Shown here piece by piece: positions 27,002 to 35,579 of a stretch of DNA of 64,000 nt. Made by a program: the position numbers and the translations under genes. The notes below the pieces were generated by a model. It ran no database searches. It saw nothing but the letters and a program-made list of their open reading frames with translations, and had not been told where the DNA came from. The stretch covers positions 520,103 through 584,102 of the forward strand of contig JBAZVN010000001.1 of assembly GCA_041660815.1 (NCBI GenBank). Direction: 5' to 3'. This DNA comes from PALSA-1006 sp041660815. GTDB lineage: Bacteria; Pseudomonadota; Gammaproteobacteria; Burkholderiales; Gallionellaceae. How positions within the stretch are numbered: the stretch's first letter is position 1; each line of letters begins with the position of its first letter.

Positions 27002-28309
27002 ATGGGTTCGCATATTTTTTTGCACTCCCTTTGGCACTTTTTCATCGGGTACATCTTCTACTATCCGCTCTTCATGTCGAGTCTGTGGATCGTCGGGGCG
27101 ATTTACTTTTACTTTAAAAATGAAAGAGCGGTTCAATCTCATGTGATTCCCAAGCTTCGAGACGGGGAGGATTGGGAAGGCGTCAGTATCCTGATCCCTT
27201 GTTATAACGAAGGGGAAAATGCAGTTGAGACGATTACCTATGCGCTGAATGTTGCGTATCCGAATTTTGAAGTGATCGCGATTAACGATGGAAGCTCGGA
27301 CAATACCCTGGAGATATTGCTCGAATTGGCTCGCACCAACCCGAAACTCAAAGTGGTCAATCTTGCCGAAAACCAGGGAAAGGCTCTTGCTCTTCAAGCG
27401 GGTTCGTTATTGGCAAAAAACGACTATCTAGTCTGTATTGACGGTGATGCGTTGCTTGACCCGTACTGTGTTCACTGGATGGTCAAACACTTCATTCGCT
27501 ATCCCCAGGTTGCCGCAGTGACGGGTAACCCACGCATCCGCAACCGGACGAGTTTGCTCGGCAAAATTCAAGTGGGCGAGTTTTCGTCGATAGTCGGGAT
27601 GATTAAGCGCGCACAGCGCTCGTTTGGGCGATTATTTACTGTTTCAGGGGTGATTGCAGGATTTCGAAAATCGGCAGTGCATGAGGTGGGGTACTGGAGT
27701 CCGGATATGCTAACCGAGGATATCGACATCACCTGGAAATTACAACGCAACGGTTGGGATGTGCGGTTCGAACCCAAAGCCTTGGTGTGGATCTTGATGC
27801 CCGAGACGATCATAGGGCTTTGGAAACAGCGCTTGCGTTGGGCGATGGGTGGCGTTCAAGTAATGCTGAAAAACTTCAAGGTGCTCTTTGCATCCAAACA
27901 AACCCACTTGTGGGGATTGATGATTGAGATGATCCTCAGCACCCTTTGGGCGTATAGCATGGCGTTGGTTTTAGGCATATGGATTGTGAGTCTATTTTTT
28001 CCGGTAGGCTACCTCACGCCCGATAGTTCGCCGATTTTGCCCGATGAGAGTAGTGTTTTTTTGATTGGGGCGAGTCTGTTGCAGTTTGCGGTGAGTCGAT
28101 GGTTAGACGGCCACTACGATCATGGATTGGGGAAAAATTATTTTTGGATGATCTGGTATCCGTTTTTTTATTGGCTCCTTAATCTGATAACGGCGGTTAC
28201 GGCGTTGCCCAAAGTGTTGCTTGGTACCCAGAAGCGGGCACGGTGGGTAAGTCCTGATCGGGGGCTACATCAGGAGCTTAATAAACAGAGGGATAGCGAT
28301 CATGGATAA
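27002..28309 (+). CDS. pgaC: Poly-beta-1,6-N-acetylglucosamine synthase PgaC
   Basis: A 435-residue membrane glycosyltransferase of family GT2. N-terminal hydrophobic helices precede the catalytic domain: VSILIPCYNEGEN, NDGSSDN, DGDALLD, EDIDITWKL and the QRLRW acceptor/processivity motif. Further hydrophobic segments lie at 325-400. It polymerises UDP-GlcNAc into PNAG at the inner membrane. In E. coli the PgaC-PgaD complex is activated by c-di-GMP, which fits the many c-di-GMP genes upstream. It follows pgaB after 41 bases and overlaps pgaD by 8. Confidence 0.93.
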   Translation: MGSHIFLHSLWHFFIGYIFYYPLFMSSLWIVGAIYFYFKNERAVQSHVIPKLRDGEDWEGVSILIPCYNEGENAVETITYALNVAYPNFEVIAINDGSSDNTLEILLELARTNPKLKVVNLAENQGKALALQAGSLLAKNDYLVCIDGDALLDPYCVHWMVKHFIRYPQVAAVTGNPRIRNRTSLLGKIQVGEFSSIVGMIKRAQRSFGRLFTVSGVIAGFRKSAVHEVGYWSPDMLTEDIDITWKLQRNGWDVRFEPKALVWILMPETIIGLWKQRLRWAMGGVQVMLKNFKVLFASKQTHLWGLMIEMILSTLWAYSMALVLGIWIVSLFFPVGYLTPDSSPILPDESSVFLIGASLLQFAVSRWLDGHYDHGLGKNYFWMIWYPFFYWLLNLITAVTALPKVLLGTQKRARWVSPDRGLHQELNKQRDSDHG

Positions 28310-28739
28310 ACATACGCTGATTATCAATAAACGCCACGAGATGCCTCGCAGCAAAATATGGATGTGGGATGGAATTACGATCTTACTGTGGGTGGGATTT
28401 ATCTATTTGTGGCTCCCGGTGCTTCACATTTTTTATCGCATTATTACTGCCGACGTCCCTGCAGAAGAAATTTCCGACTGGATCTACGACAACATCCATA
28501 GCGTCACATTTGAACATGGCGTTGAGATGCTCGTCTTCACGCCCATTGTATTGTTCATTTTGTCATGGCTAAGACGCCATAAAGGGCCGAGCGAACATAT
28601 CATCTATAAGGATGACGACTATGCCCGGTATTTCAAGCTCGAAGTGAACCAGCTAAAAACATGCTTCGATAGTCAGTTGGTCACTGTATACCACGATGAT
28701 CATGGTCAAATAACCGCGCTAGACAATCATATCGATTAG
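28302..28739 (+). CDS. pgaD: PNAG synthase accessory protein PgaD
   Basis: A 145-residue protein with two transmembrane helices (ITILLWVGFIYLWLPVL near residue 25 and MLVFTPIVLFILSWL near residue 75), the usual PgaD layout. PgaD forms the c-di-GMP-responsive complex with PgaC. The call rests largely on topology and position, since PgaD sequences are poorly conserved. The start overlaps the end of pgaC by 8 bases. Confidence 0.82.
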   Translation: MDKHTLIINKRHEMPRSKIWMWDGITILLWVGFIYLWLPVLHIFYRIITADVPAEEISDWIYDNIHSVTFEHGVEMLVFTPIVLFILSWLRRHKGPSEHIIYKDDDYARYFKLEVNQLKTCFDSQLVTVYHDDHGQITALDNHID

Positions 28740-28755
28740 ATGTTTGAGGTTGCTC

Positions 28756-29214
28756 CTAATTTTTACCAGAGTACAAAATTTCCAAACAAGCGCGCTGCTC
28801 CGGCTTAACACTGATCACAGGACGAATGCTTTTCGCCATTGCCTCGGCTTCATCTATCGTTTTGCAAATGCCCAGTTCCAGCAATACGCCTACCGCGACT
28901 GTGCCGGTTCTTCCTTTTCCGCCGCCGCAATGAAATGCCACTTTTTTATTCTGCTGATACGCTGAAACAACCGCCTGAATTGCTTGTGCAAAGAGTAGAT
29001 GTTCCGGCTCAGTCGCATTGTCGCCGAGGGGGATTTTAATCCAAGTCACCGAGGAATCGGATGACTCGCAGGCTTGAGATTCTGCGCGCAAGTCGACCAC
29101 AACCTGAATGCTGTCGTTTTCAACCATTGCGACTACATCTTTTGCTCCGCCAAAATATATTCGGTCGGCGATCAGTGCTTGATATGCTTTATCTTGTGTC
29201 ATAAGTTTAATCAT
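28756..29214 (-). CDS. Dual-specificity/tyrosine-phosphatase-like protein
   Basis: A 152-residue cysteine phosphatase. The P-loop FHCGGGKGRTG gives Cys96-x5-Arg102, the catalytic signature. The general-acid Asp is probably in the loop IPLGDNATEP. It is soluble and cytoplasmic. Targets are unknown; bacterial homologues dephosphorylate proteins or inositol-like phosphates. It is convergent with pgaD and sits upstream of nothing on its strand. Met5 at 29202 is an alternative start. Confidence 0.82.
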   Translation of the reverse strand: MIKLMTQDKAYQALIADRIYFGGAKDVVAMVENDSIQVVVDLRAESQACESSDSSVTWIKIPLGDNATEPEHLLFAQAIQAVVSAYQQNKKVAFHCGGGKGRTGTVAVGVLLELGICKTIDEAEAMAKSIRPVISVKPEQRACLEILYSGKN

Positions 29215-29283
29215 CTAATGCAAAATTATCAATAAATACAATTAGTTGTGCGGCAATCAGCGAATGTCAGTGGCAGAGAAAAA

Positions 29284-30303
29284 TCAAGTTTTTTCATACC
29301 ATCCCTTGCTGCGCTTAACCAGGTAAACCACGCTCAGCATCACCGGCACCTCGATCAATACACCCACCACTGTTGCCAAAGCCGCACCGGATTCGAAGCC
29401 GAATAAACTGATCGCCGCCGCAACAGCTAATTCAAAGAAGTTGGAGGCGCCAATCAACGCTGAAGGTCCTGACACGCAATGTGCTTCACCGGCACGGCGA
29501 TTCAACCAATAAGCCAAACCGGAATTGAAATACACTTGGATGGTGATCGGCACAGCCAGCATCAGGATGATGAGCGGTTGTTCCACGATAGCTTTGCCTT
29601 GGAAGGCGAACAACAACACCAGCGTAAGCAGTAACGCAGAGATCGACCACGGCCCGATCTGGGCTAATGTCAGGTCAAAAGCGGCTTGCCCTTTTCTGAG
29701 CAACACCTTGCGTAGCAGTTGCGAAATAATGACGGGAATGACGATGTAGAGCAGCACCGACACCAGCAAGGTATCCCAGGGCACGATGATGGAAGAAAGC
29801 CCCAATAGCAACGCCACCAAAGGCGCAAAGGCGAACACCATAATGGCGTCATTGAGCGCAACCTGACTCAGAGTGAACAGCGGCTCACCATTCACCAGGC
29901 GACTCCATACGAACACCATCGCGGTGCAGGGCGCAGCAGCCAACAAGATCAGACCGGCGACATAACTATCCAATTGTTCTGCGGGCAGATACGGTGCGAA
30001 CAGGTGGCGGATAAATATCCAGCCCAGCAGCGCCATCGAGAATGGCTTCACCGCCCAGTTGATAAACAGCGTGACGCCGATGCCGCGCCAATGTTTACCC
30101 ACCTCATGCAGTGCGCCGAAGTCGATGCGCAGCAGCATGGGGATGATCATTACCCAGATTAGCAGGCCAACGGGGAGATTGACCTTGGCGATCTCCAGCG
30201 TACCCAGCCAGTGGAACGGTGCAGGGATGGTCTGTCCCAGTACCACGCCGACGATGATGCAGAAGAAGACCCACAGGGTCAGGTAGCGTTCGAAAAGGTT
30301 CAT
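29284..30303 (-). CDS. acr3: ACR3-family arsenite efflux transporter
   Basis: A 339-residue inner-membrane protein with ten predicted helices. Characteristic ACR3 phrases include VNLPVGLLIWVMIIPMLL, LAAAPCTAMVFVWSRL (the conserved Cys in helix 4 or 5 essential in ACR3) and ALIGASNFFELAVAAA. It extrudes arsenite using the proton gradient, or with ArsA as an ATP-driven pump. It is the last gene of arsR-arsC-arsD-arsA-acr3 on the minus strand, separated from arsA by a palindromic spacer. Confidence 0.92.
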   Translation of the reverse strand: MNLFERYLTLWVFFCIIVGVVLGQTIPAPFHWLGTLEIAKVNLPVGLLIWVMIIPMLLRIDFGALHEVGKHWRGIGVTLFINWAVKPFSMALLGWIFIRHLFAPYLPAEQLDSYVAGLILLAAAPCTAMVFVWSRLVNGEPLFTLSQVALNDAIMVFAFAPLVALLLGLSSIIVPWDTLLVSVLLYIVIPVIISQLLRKVLLRKGQAAFDLTLAQIGPWSISALLLTLVLLFAFQGKAIVEQPLIILMLAVPITIQVYFNSGLAYWLNRRAGEAHCVSGPSALIGASNFFELAVAAAISLFGFESGAALATVVGVLIEVPVMLSVVYLVKRSKGWYEKT

Positions 30304-30341
30304 GTTTTTATCCTTAGGTTATCGAAATGCATCAAATTTTT

Positions 30342-30375
30342 GTAGGTCGGGTTACGCTGCGCTAACCCGACCTAC
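30342..30375. repeat. Intra-operon palindrome between arsA and acr3
   Basis: GTAGGTCGGGTTA at 30342-30354 pairs with TAACCCGACCTAC at 30363-30375 around an 8-base loop. It belongs to a widely seen class of dispersed GTAGG...CCTAC palindromes. It fills the gap between arsA and acr3, where it could stabilise or attenuate the message. Confidence 0.6.
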
Positions 30376-30376
30376 T

Positions 30377-32131
30377 TCACTTGCTTGATAGCTCCTGCAA
30401 TCTTGCCACACCTATTGGTTCATCTTTGAGTAGCGGAACCACTGCATAGCGCTGTGCATGTTTGCTGGCAACCGCATTGATCTCGCGTAGCTCATTGGCC
30501 GCACGCTGACGCAGCAGCGGGGATTTTGTCACGGCTGCCGCAACGCTTGAATTGATGATCCACGCCCAGGGTTCGATACCTGCCCGGCGCAAATCGGCTT
30601 GCAGATTGGCGGCCTCCATTACCGGGGTAGTTTCTGCCAAGGTGGCGATCAGCACCTTAGTCTGTTTGCTATCCTGTAATTGCATCATCGGGGTGGTGAA
30701 GTGTTTTATCTTTTCATCCATCTGACGCGTCACTTCGCGGTGATATGCACCGGTTGCATCCAGCAGAAGCAAGGTATGTCCGGTCGGAGCCGTATCCATC
30801 ACCACAAACTTCTTGCCTGCTTCACGGATGATGCGGGAAAACGCCTGAAATACGGCGATTTCTTCGGTGCAGGGTGAGCGCAAGTCTTCTTCCAATAGCC
30901 CTCGTCCCTGTGCATCAAGCTGCGCGCCTTTGGTGTCCAGCACATACTGTCGATAGCGTTCTGTCTCGGCATGCGGGTCGATGCGGCTTACCGTCAGATT
31001 ATCCAAAGAGCCACTCAACGTTTCTGCCAGATGTGCGGCCGGGTCGGATGTCGTGAGATGCACCGGCAGACCCCGATGCGCCAGCTCCACGGCGATAGCC
31101 GCCGCCAGCGTGGTTTTGCCAACCCCGCCCTTACCCATCAGCATCACCAATCCATGCCCATCTGCCGCGATACCATCCACCAGTTCCGCAAGACCGGGTT
31201 CATCCAACTCAATGGGCACCGCCACATTGACAGTGGCTTGAGGCGGGGTATCCACCAGCAATTGCTGCAAAGCATCCAGCCCGACAAGATTGAAAGGTTT
31301 GAGCATGACCAAGTCACAGGGCAGTGTTTTCAATACCTCGGGAATGGCTCCGAGGGCAGCTTGTTCGCGCGTGTAAATCGCGGCAGCCAACGGGTCATGC
31401 GCAGTTTCGATCCGGGGAAGCATGCCGTTGATAACCAGGAACTGCTGCTTCAAGCCTATGGCACCAAGCTCTTCATGGGTGCGCGCCACTTCGCGCAAGG
31501 TTGCTTGTTGGGCGCGTGCTACCAGAATCAGGCGGGTACGCTTAGCATCGGCCAATGCATCGACAGCAGCCTTGTATTGCTCGCGTTGTTTTTCCAGACC
31601 GGCCAAGGGGCCGAGGCACGAAGCATCGCCTTTGCCCTCTTCCAGAAATCCACTCCATGCGCCCGGTAATTGCAACAGACGGATGGTGTGCCCGGTCGGT
31701 GCGGTGTCGAAAATAATGTGGTCGTAATTTTCAGTCAGCGCGGAATCAATCAATAGCGCGGTAAATTCATCGAATGCAGCGATTTCCGTGGTGCAGGCAC
31801 CGGAGAGTTGCTCTTCTATGCCTTTTACCACCGAGTCCGGCAGCAAGCCGCGCACCGGGCCGACGATGCGGTCGCGATAGCCCTGAGCGGCGGCTTGCGG
31901 ATCAATTTCCAGCGCCGCCAAATTCGGCACGGCAGAAATAGCGGTGATGTGATCGCCAATAGTGACTCCGAATACCTGACCGACATTGGACGCAGGATCG
32001 GTGCTGACCAACAGAACACGCTTACCGGCTTCAGACAGCTTAATTGCCGTAGCACAGGCGACAGAGGTTTTGCCCACGCCGCCTTTACCGGTAAAAAATA
32101 GGAAGCGCGGTGGCTGCTCAAGAAATTTCAT
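30377..32131 (-). CDS. arsA: Arsenite-transport ATPase ArsA
   Basis: A 584-residue two-domain ATPase, almost exactly the length of plasmid R773 ArsA (583). Each half has a Walker A: FTGKGGVGKTS near residue 13 and LMGKGGVGKTT near residue 335. The metalloid ligands fall at the canonical positions Cys113 (SGACTTE) and Cys172 (ASCLG), with the third in RSPCTEEI, equivalent to Cys422. That numbering and AGGGAG before the ATG at 32131 decide the start; a longer frame to 32221 is rejected. ArsA powers arsenite export, classically with ArsB but here beside ACR3. Confidence 0.94.
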   Translation of the reverse strand: MKFLEQPPRFLFFTGKGGVGKTSVACATAIKLSEAGKRVLLVSTDPASNVGQVFGVTIGDHITAISAVPNLAALEIDPQAAAQGYRDRIVGPVRGLLPDSVVKGIEEQLSGACTTEIAAFDEFTALLIDSALTENYDHIIFDTAPTGHTIRLLQLPGAWSGFLEEGKGDASCLGPLAGLEKQREQYKAAVDALADAKRTRLILVARAQQATLREVARTHEELGAIGLKQQFLVINGMLPRIETAHDPLAAAIYTREQAALGAIPEVLKTLPCDLVMLKPFNLVGLDALQQLLVDTPPQATVNVAVPIELDEPGLAELVDGIAADGHGLVMLMGKGGVGKTTLAAAIAVELAHRGLPVHLTTSDPAAHLAETLSGSLDNLTVSRIDPHAETERYRQYVLDTKGAQLDAQGRGLLEEDLRSPCTEEIAVFQAFSRIIREAGKKFVVMDTAPTGHTLLLLDATGAYHREVTRQMDEKIKHFTTPMMQLQDSKQTKVLIATLAETTPVMEAANLQADLRRAGIEPWAWIINSSVAAAVTKSPLLRQRAANELREINAVASKHAQRYAVVPLLKDEPIGVARLQELSSK

Positions 32132-32156
32132 GGCGACTCCCTGTTTTGGTAAATCA

Positions 32157-32528
32157 TCAGCAGCACGACTTGCCGGAGCAGCCGCATCCGGAAGCTGGCG
32201 CTTCGGCTGGTTGCTCGGCAACTTCAGTCACCCCGGCGAATCTGGCCAACTCCTTGCGCGTCGGATAACGGCCTGCCAGCGCAATCTCGCCATCCAGCAA
32301 AATCAACGGCAATGCCTCGGCACCGGAGCGCTCCAGATAAGCCTTGGCTTTTGCATTTTCGACGAACGCCATCGGCTGTTGCGCTAAGTTGAAGCGTTCG
32401 ATTTTGCCACCGGCACGTTTTAGCCAATCAACATCGGCGCTGAAGTCCACCAACGCCTGATCCACTTCGGTGCCGCATACTCCGGTACTGCAACACAGAG
32501 CCGGATCGAATATTTGTAACTTAGCCAT
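32157..32528 (-). CDS. arsD: Arsenite metallochaperone ArsD
   Basis: A 123-residue cytoplasmic chaperone. Cys12, Cys13 and Cys18 (LCCSTGVCG) match the canonical ArsD arsenite site used for transfer to ArsA. The C-terminus has additional Cys pairs (CGCSGKSCC), as in plasmid ArsD. It lies immediately upstream of arsA, its known partner, in the same operon. Confidence 0.93.
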   Translation of the reverse strand: MAKLQIFDPALCCSTGVCGTEVDQALVDFSADVDWLKRAGGKIERFNLAQQPMAFVENAKAKAYLERSGAEALPLILLDGEIALAGRYPTRKELARFAGVTEVAEQPAEAPASGCGCSGKSCC

Positions 32529-32537
32529 GTTGCCTCC

Positions 32538-33035
32538 TCAATCCTGAATACGTCCGATTTCGGCGAGCTTATCCTTCAGCGCCATCTTGTTCAGTTTTTC
32601 GACAGGTAAGCTCAGGAACAGTTGGATGCGTCGCGCCAATTGCTCGGCGGCTTTTTTGAAACCCGCACGACGCGCTTCGTCACCCTCGATATGTGCCGGG
32701 TCGGGGATGCCCCAATGCGCGGTAACAGGAGCGCCATACCAGACCGGGCACACTTCACCCGCTGCGTTGTCGCATACGGTAAACACGAAATCAAACTCCG
32801 GCGCACCGGGGGCGGCGAACTCATCCCAGCTCTTGCTGCGCAGCCCTTCAGTACTGTGCCCGTTCGCCTCCAGCCATTCCAGAGCCCCCGGATTCACTTT
32901 GCCCGCGGGTTTGCTACCCGCGCTGTAAGCCTTGAACTTGCCCTTACCCAGGGTATTAAACAGCACTTCGCCCAAGATACTGCGGGCAGAATTGCCGGTA
33001 CACAACACCAGCACGTTGTATTGTTTTTCGCTCAT
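32538..33035 (-). CDS. arsC: Arsenate reductase ArsC, low-molecular-weight phosphatase type
   Basis: A 165-residue enzyme with the P-loop LCTGNSARS (Cys12-x5-Arg18) of the LMW-phosphatase ArsC family, which reduces arsenate to arsenite with thioredoxin or glutaredoxin. Further family phrases are SAGSKPAG, KSWDEF and DFVFTVCDNAAGEVCPVW, the last containing the pair of Cys used in the disulfide cascade. It is followed by arsD after 9 bases. It is cytoplasmic. Confidence 0.92.
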   Translation of the reverse strand: MSEKQYNVLVLCTGNSARSILGEVLFNTLGKGKFKAYSAGSKPAGKVNPGALEWLEANGHSTEGLRSKSWDEFAAPGAPEFDFVFTVCDNAAGEVCPVWYGAPVTAHWGIPDPAHIEGDEARRAGFKKAAEQLARRIQLFLSLPVEKLNKMALKDKLAEIGRIQD

Positions 33036-33068
33036 TTCTTTTTCCTTTTTCGTTAGGGGTGCCCGTTA

Positions 33069-33392
33069 TTAACATTTCTTACTTGGTATATTGCAAATCT
33101 CGGCATGCCCGCCACAACAGTTTTCAGTCAGGTAATCCACCATGCCATTCATGACTTTAAAATTCGCCGCATAGTAAATAAAACGACCATCCTGCCGACG
33201 CTCAATCAACTCTGCATGACTCAGGGTTTTAAAGTGAAATGACATTGTGGCAGGCGATACTTTCAACTTTTCCGCGATCTGCCCTGCCGCTAAACCCTGC
33301 GCCCCGCTCGCCACTAAAAGTCGGTAGATTGCCAATCTTGTGGGTTGGGCAAGCGCGGATAACGCTTTGACTACTTGGGTTGATTTCATCAT
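33069..33392 (-). CDS. arsR: Arsenic-responsive repressor ArsR
   Basis: A 107-residue ArsR/SmtB winged-helix repressor. The recognition helix is VSPATMSFHFKTLSHAELI. The usual CVC site in the DNA-binding helix is absent; instead a C-terminal Cys group (ENCCGGHAEIC at residues 90-100, and Cys107) resembles the Acidithiobacillus-type ArsR, in which C-terminal Cys bind arsenite. It should repress the ars operon until arsenite or antimonite binds. The palindrome at 33404-33416 is a candidate operator. Confidence 0.92.
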   Translation of the reverse strand: MMKSTQVVKALSALAQPTRLAIYRLLVASGAQGLAAGQIAEKLKVSPATMSFHFKTLSHAELIERRQDGRFIYYAANFKVMNGMVDYLTENCCGGHAEICNIPSKKC

Positions 33393-33403
33393 TTTACAAT
33401 TCC

Positions 33404-33416
33404 ATTGTTAAACAAT
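33404..33416. promoter_or_regulatory. Candidate ArsR operator
   Basis: ATTGTT-A-AACAAT, a perfect 6-1-6 palindrome, starts 11 bases upstream of the arsR start codon and would overlap its leader or promoter. Its position between the divergent arsR and moaA genes suits an ArsR site, but the assignment is inferred. Confidence 0.45.
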
Positions 33417-33670
33417 TATTAAAATGTCAGATGCAATTAAAACATAACTTACTGATCACAACAACAGCAACTAAAGATAAAATGAAGCATCCTTGGCGAA
33501 TCTTTTTTGCAAAATTGCTGAAAACCTTTTTGAGTCGCAGGTAAACACCCCAAACAGGTTATTGTGCCCTTGAGCGTAGATATGCAAATATGCGAATTCG
33601 CAGCCACGGGCACAAGAACGCTCTTCTTTGACTAATCTATATTTAAATTTAACTATTGGCATTTCACCCG

Positions 33671-34786
33671 ATGAATGACAGGTTTCGCATTATTCCCATT
33701 TCACCCATCTCTCGCGATACTAATTCAGTGCCGGATTTCGCTGCATTTGCCGAGCAGCGCGAAGGTGTGATGCTGGATACCTTGTTACGCCCCATGCGCG
33801 ACTTGCGCATCTCGGTTACCGACCGGTGTAATTTGCGTTGCAGTTATTGCATGCCACGCGATACTTACGACGAAAGTCACCATTTTTTACCGCGCGCAGA
33901 GTTGCTTAGCTTTGAAGAAATAGAACGATTGGCAAATATATTTATTGGTCTTGGTGTGCAAAAATTGCGCATTACCGGCGGTGAGCCGCTGTTGCGTCGC
34001 GGTATTGAGCGCTTGATCGAGAAACTTGCAGTGTTGCAAACCAAGCAAGGTAAGCCGCTTGAAATAGCACTAACCACTAACGGCGTATTGCTGGGCAAAA
34101 AGGCACGGGCACTTAAAGATGCCGGACTGACACGTGTCACGGTAAGCCTGGATGGCTTAAGTCAGGAAAGTTTTCGTTTAATGAGCGATAGCGATGTGTC
34201 GGTAGGCGTCGTGCTGGAGGGTATTGCCACGGCGCAGGCGGTGGGCTTGGCGCCGGTAAAAATAAACATGGTGGTCAAACGCAATGCCAATGAACATGAG
34301 ATTTTGCCGCTGGTAAAATATTTCCGGCACAGCGGCAATGTGCTGCGTTTTATTGAATATATGGATGTAGGCTGCAGCAACGGTTGGCGCATGGATGAGG
34401 TTGTTCCAGCGCGCGAAATTGTGGAGCGCATCAACCGCGAATATCCGCTGCAGCAGATTGAACCCAACTATGTTGGTGAGGTGGCCGAAAGCTGGCGCTA
34501 TGCGGATGGTGCGGGAGAAATAGGCGTGATTGCTTCCGTCACTCAGGCGTTTTGCCATGAGTGCAGTCGCGCTCGCCTAGCCACGGATGGCAAGTTTTAC
34601 ACCTGTCTGTTTGCTCATGAAGGTTTGGATTTGCGCGCCTTGCTGCGCCAAAACGACATGGATCATGGCCTTGTTAATGCGATTGCCGGGCGTTGGAAAA
34701 CACGTGTTGACCGCTATTCGCAGTTGCGCAATGCGGCCAATAGTTTGCCGAATAGTAAAATTGAAATGTCCTATATCGGCGGTTGA
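33671..34786 (+). CDS. moaA: GTP 3',8-cyclase MoaA
   Basis: A radical SAM enzyme of about 371 residues making the first step of molybdopterin synthesis, GTP to 3',8-cyclo-GTP. The N-terminal Fe-S cluster motif is TDRCNLRCSYCMPR. The second cluster is in the C-terminal half (CHECSRARL with a later Cys in FYTCLF), and the chain ends in the functional Gly-Gly (SYIGG). The ATG at 33671 is chosen over a TTG at 33656; an internal ATG at 33770 with GAAGG upstream is a further option. It heads a seven-gene Moco operon. Confidence 0.94.
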   Translation: MNDRFRIIPISPISRDTNSVPDFAAFAEQREGVMLDTLLRPMRDLRISVTDRCNLRCSYCMPRDTYDESHHFLPRAELLSFEEIERLANIFIGLGVQKLRITGGEPLLRRGIERLIEKLAVLQTKQGKPLEIALTTNGVLLGKKARALKDAGLTRVTVSLDGLSQESFRLMSDSDVSVGVVLEGIATAQAVGLAPVKINMVVKRNANEHEILPLVKYFRHSGNVLRFIEYMDVGCSNGWRMDEVVPAREIVERINREYPLQQIEPNYVGEVAESWRYADGAGEIGVIASVTQAFCHECSRARLATDGKFYTCLFAHEGLDLRALLRQNDMDHGLVNAIAGRWKTRVDRYSQLRNAANSLPNSKIEMSYIGG

Positions 34787-34823
34787 ATTAAACTTGCAAC
34801 TTATTGATTATTAAGGTTAATTT

Positions 34824-35342
34824 ATGGATGATTTAAGTCACTTTTCCGGAGCTGGACGCGCGCGCATGGTGGATGTTTCAGCCAAGCCCGAGACCGCCCG
34901 CGTCGCCATCGCCAGCGGTATTTTGCGCATGCAGATGGCCACGCTGGAACGTATTCGCTCCGGCAAAATTGCCAAGGGAGATGTGCTGACGGTGGCCGAT
35001 GTGGGTGCAGTGATGGCGGCGAAACGCACCCCGGATATTATTCCAATGTGCCATCCCATCATGTTGACCGGCGTGGAGATCGCTTTCAGCGAAATTCTGC
35101 AGGCGGATGCCGAAGGGTGTCTGGCAATTAAAGTGCTTGCCACAGCTACCTGTACCGGGCAGACCGGCGTCGAGATGGAAGCGTTGACTGCGGCGAATGT
35201 TGCGCTGCTGACCATTTACGATATGTGCAAGGCAATCGATCGCGGCATGCGCATCGAGTGTGTGCAACTGGAAGAAAAGCGCGGCGGTAAAAGCGGGCCT
35301 TGGCTTCGTGCAGACTTGGGGAAGCGTGGAGAATCCAAATGA
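34824..35342 (+). CDS. moaC: Cyclic pyranopterin monophosphate synthase MoaC
   Basis: A 172-residue enzyme that works with MoaA to form cyclic pyranopterin monophosphate. Family phrases include MVDVSAKPETARVA, IPMCHPIMLTGVEI, TGQTGVEMEALTA and the Asp/Lys motif YDMCKAIDRGM. AAGGTTAA precedes the ATG. The stop overlaps the moaD start by 3 bases (ATGA). Confidence 0.95.
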   Translation: MDDLSHFSGAGRARMVDVSAKPETARVAIASGILRMQMATLERIRSGKIAKGDVLTVADVGAVMAAKRTPDIIPMCHPIMLTGVEIAFSEILQADAEGCLAIKVLATATCTGQTGVEMEALTAANVALLTIYDMCKAIDRGMRIECVQLEEKRGGKSGPWLRADLGKRGESK

Positions 35343-35578
35343 TCAGCGTTTTATTCTTTGGCCCGGTGGCCGAGCGCATTGGCAAAAGCGCGCTACAGGT
35401 GGAGTTTCATCACACAATGTCGCTGCAAAATTTGCGCGATAAATTGGCGGCGCAATACCCGCAGGCATTTGAAATCGTATGCTTTGCCGCCGTCAACGGC
35501 GAACACGCGCGCGATATGACGATAGCACTGACAGATGGCAGCGAAGTGGCATTTATGGCCAAATTTTCCGGGGGCTAA
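35339..35578 (+). CDS. moaD: Molybdopterin synthase small subunit MoaD
   Basis: A 79-residue ubiquitin-like sulfur carrier ending in FSGG, whose C-terminal Gly becomes a thiocarboxylate. The beta-grasp pattern is visible (MISVLFFGPVAERIG). The ATG at 35339 overlaps the moaC stop, so a longer frame starting at 35300 is rejected. It is the partner of MoaE, encoded next. Confidence 0.93.
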   Translation: MISVLFFGPVAERIGKSALQVEFHHTMSLQNLRDKLAAQYPQAFEIVCFAAVNGEHARDMTIALTDGSEVAFMAKFSGG

Positions 35579-35579
35579 G

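Noticed and set aside
33471..33662. Minus-strand 63-codon frame between arsR and moaA
   Set aside because: No good ribosome binding site, no known motif, and it occupies the likely divergent promoter region.
33393..33670. Molybdenum-cofactor riboswitch before moaA
   Set aside because: The leader is short and AT-rich and I could not find the expected multi-stem structure.
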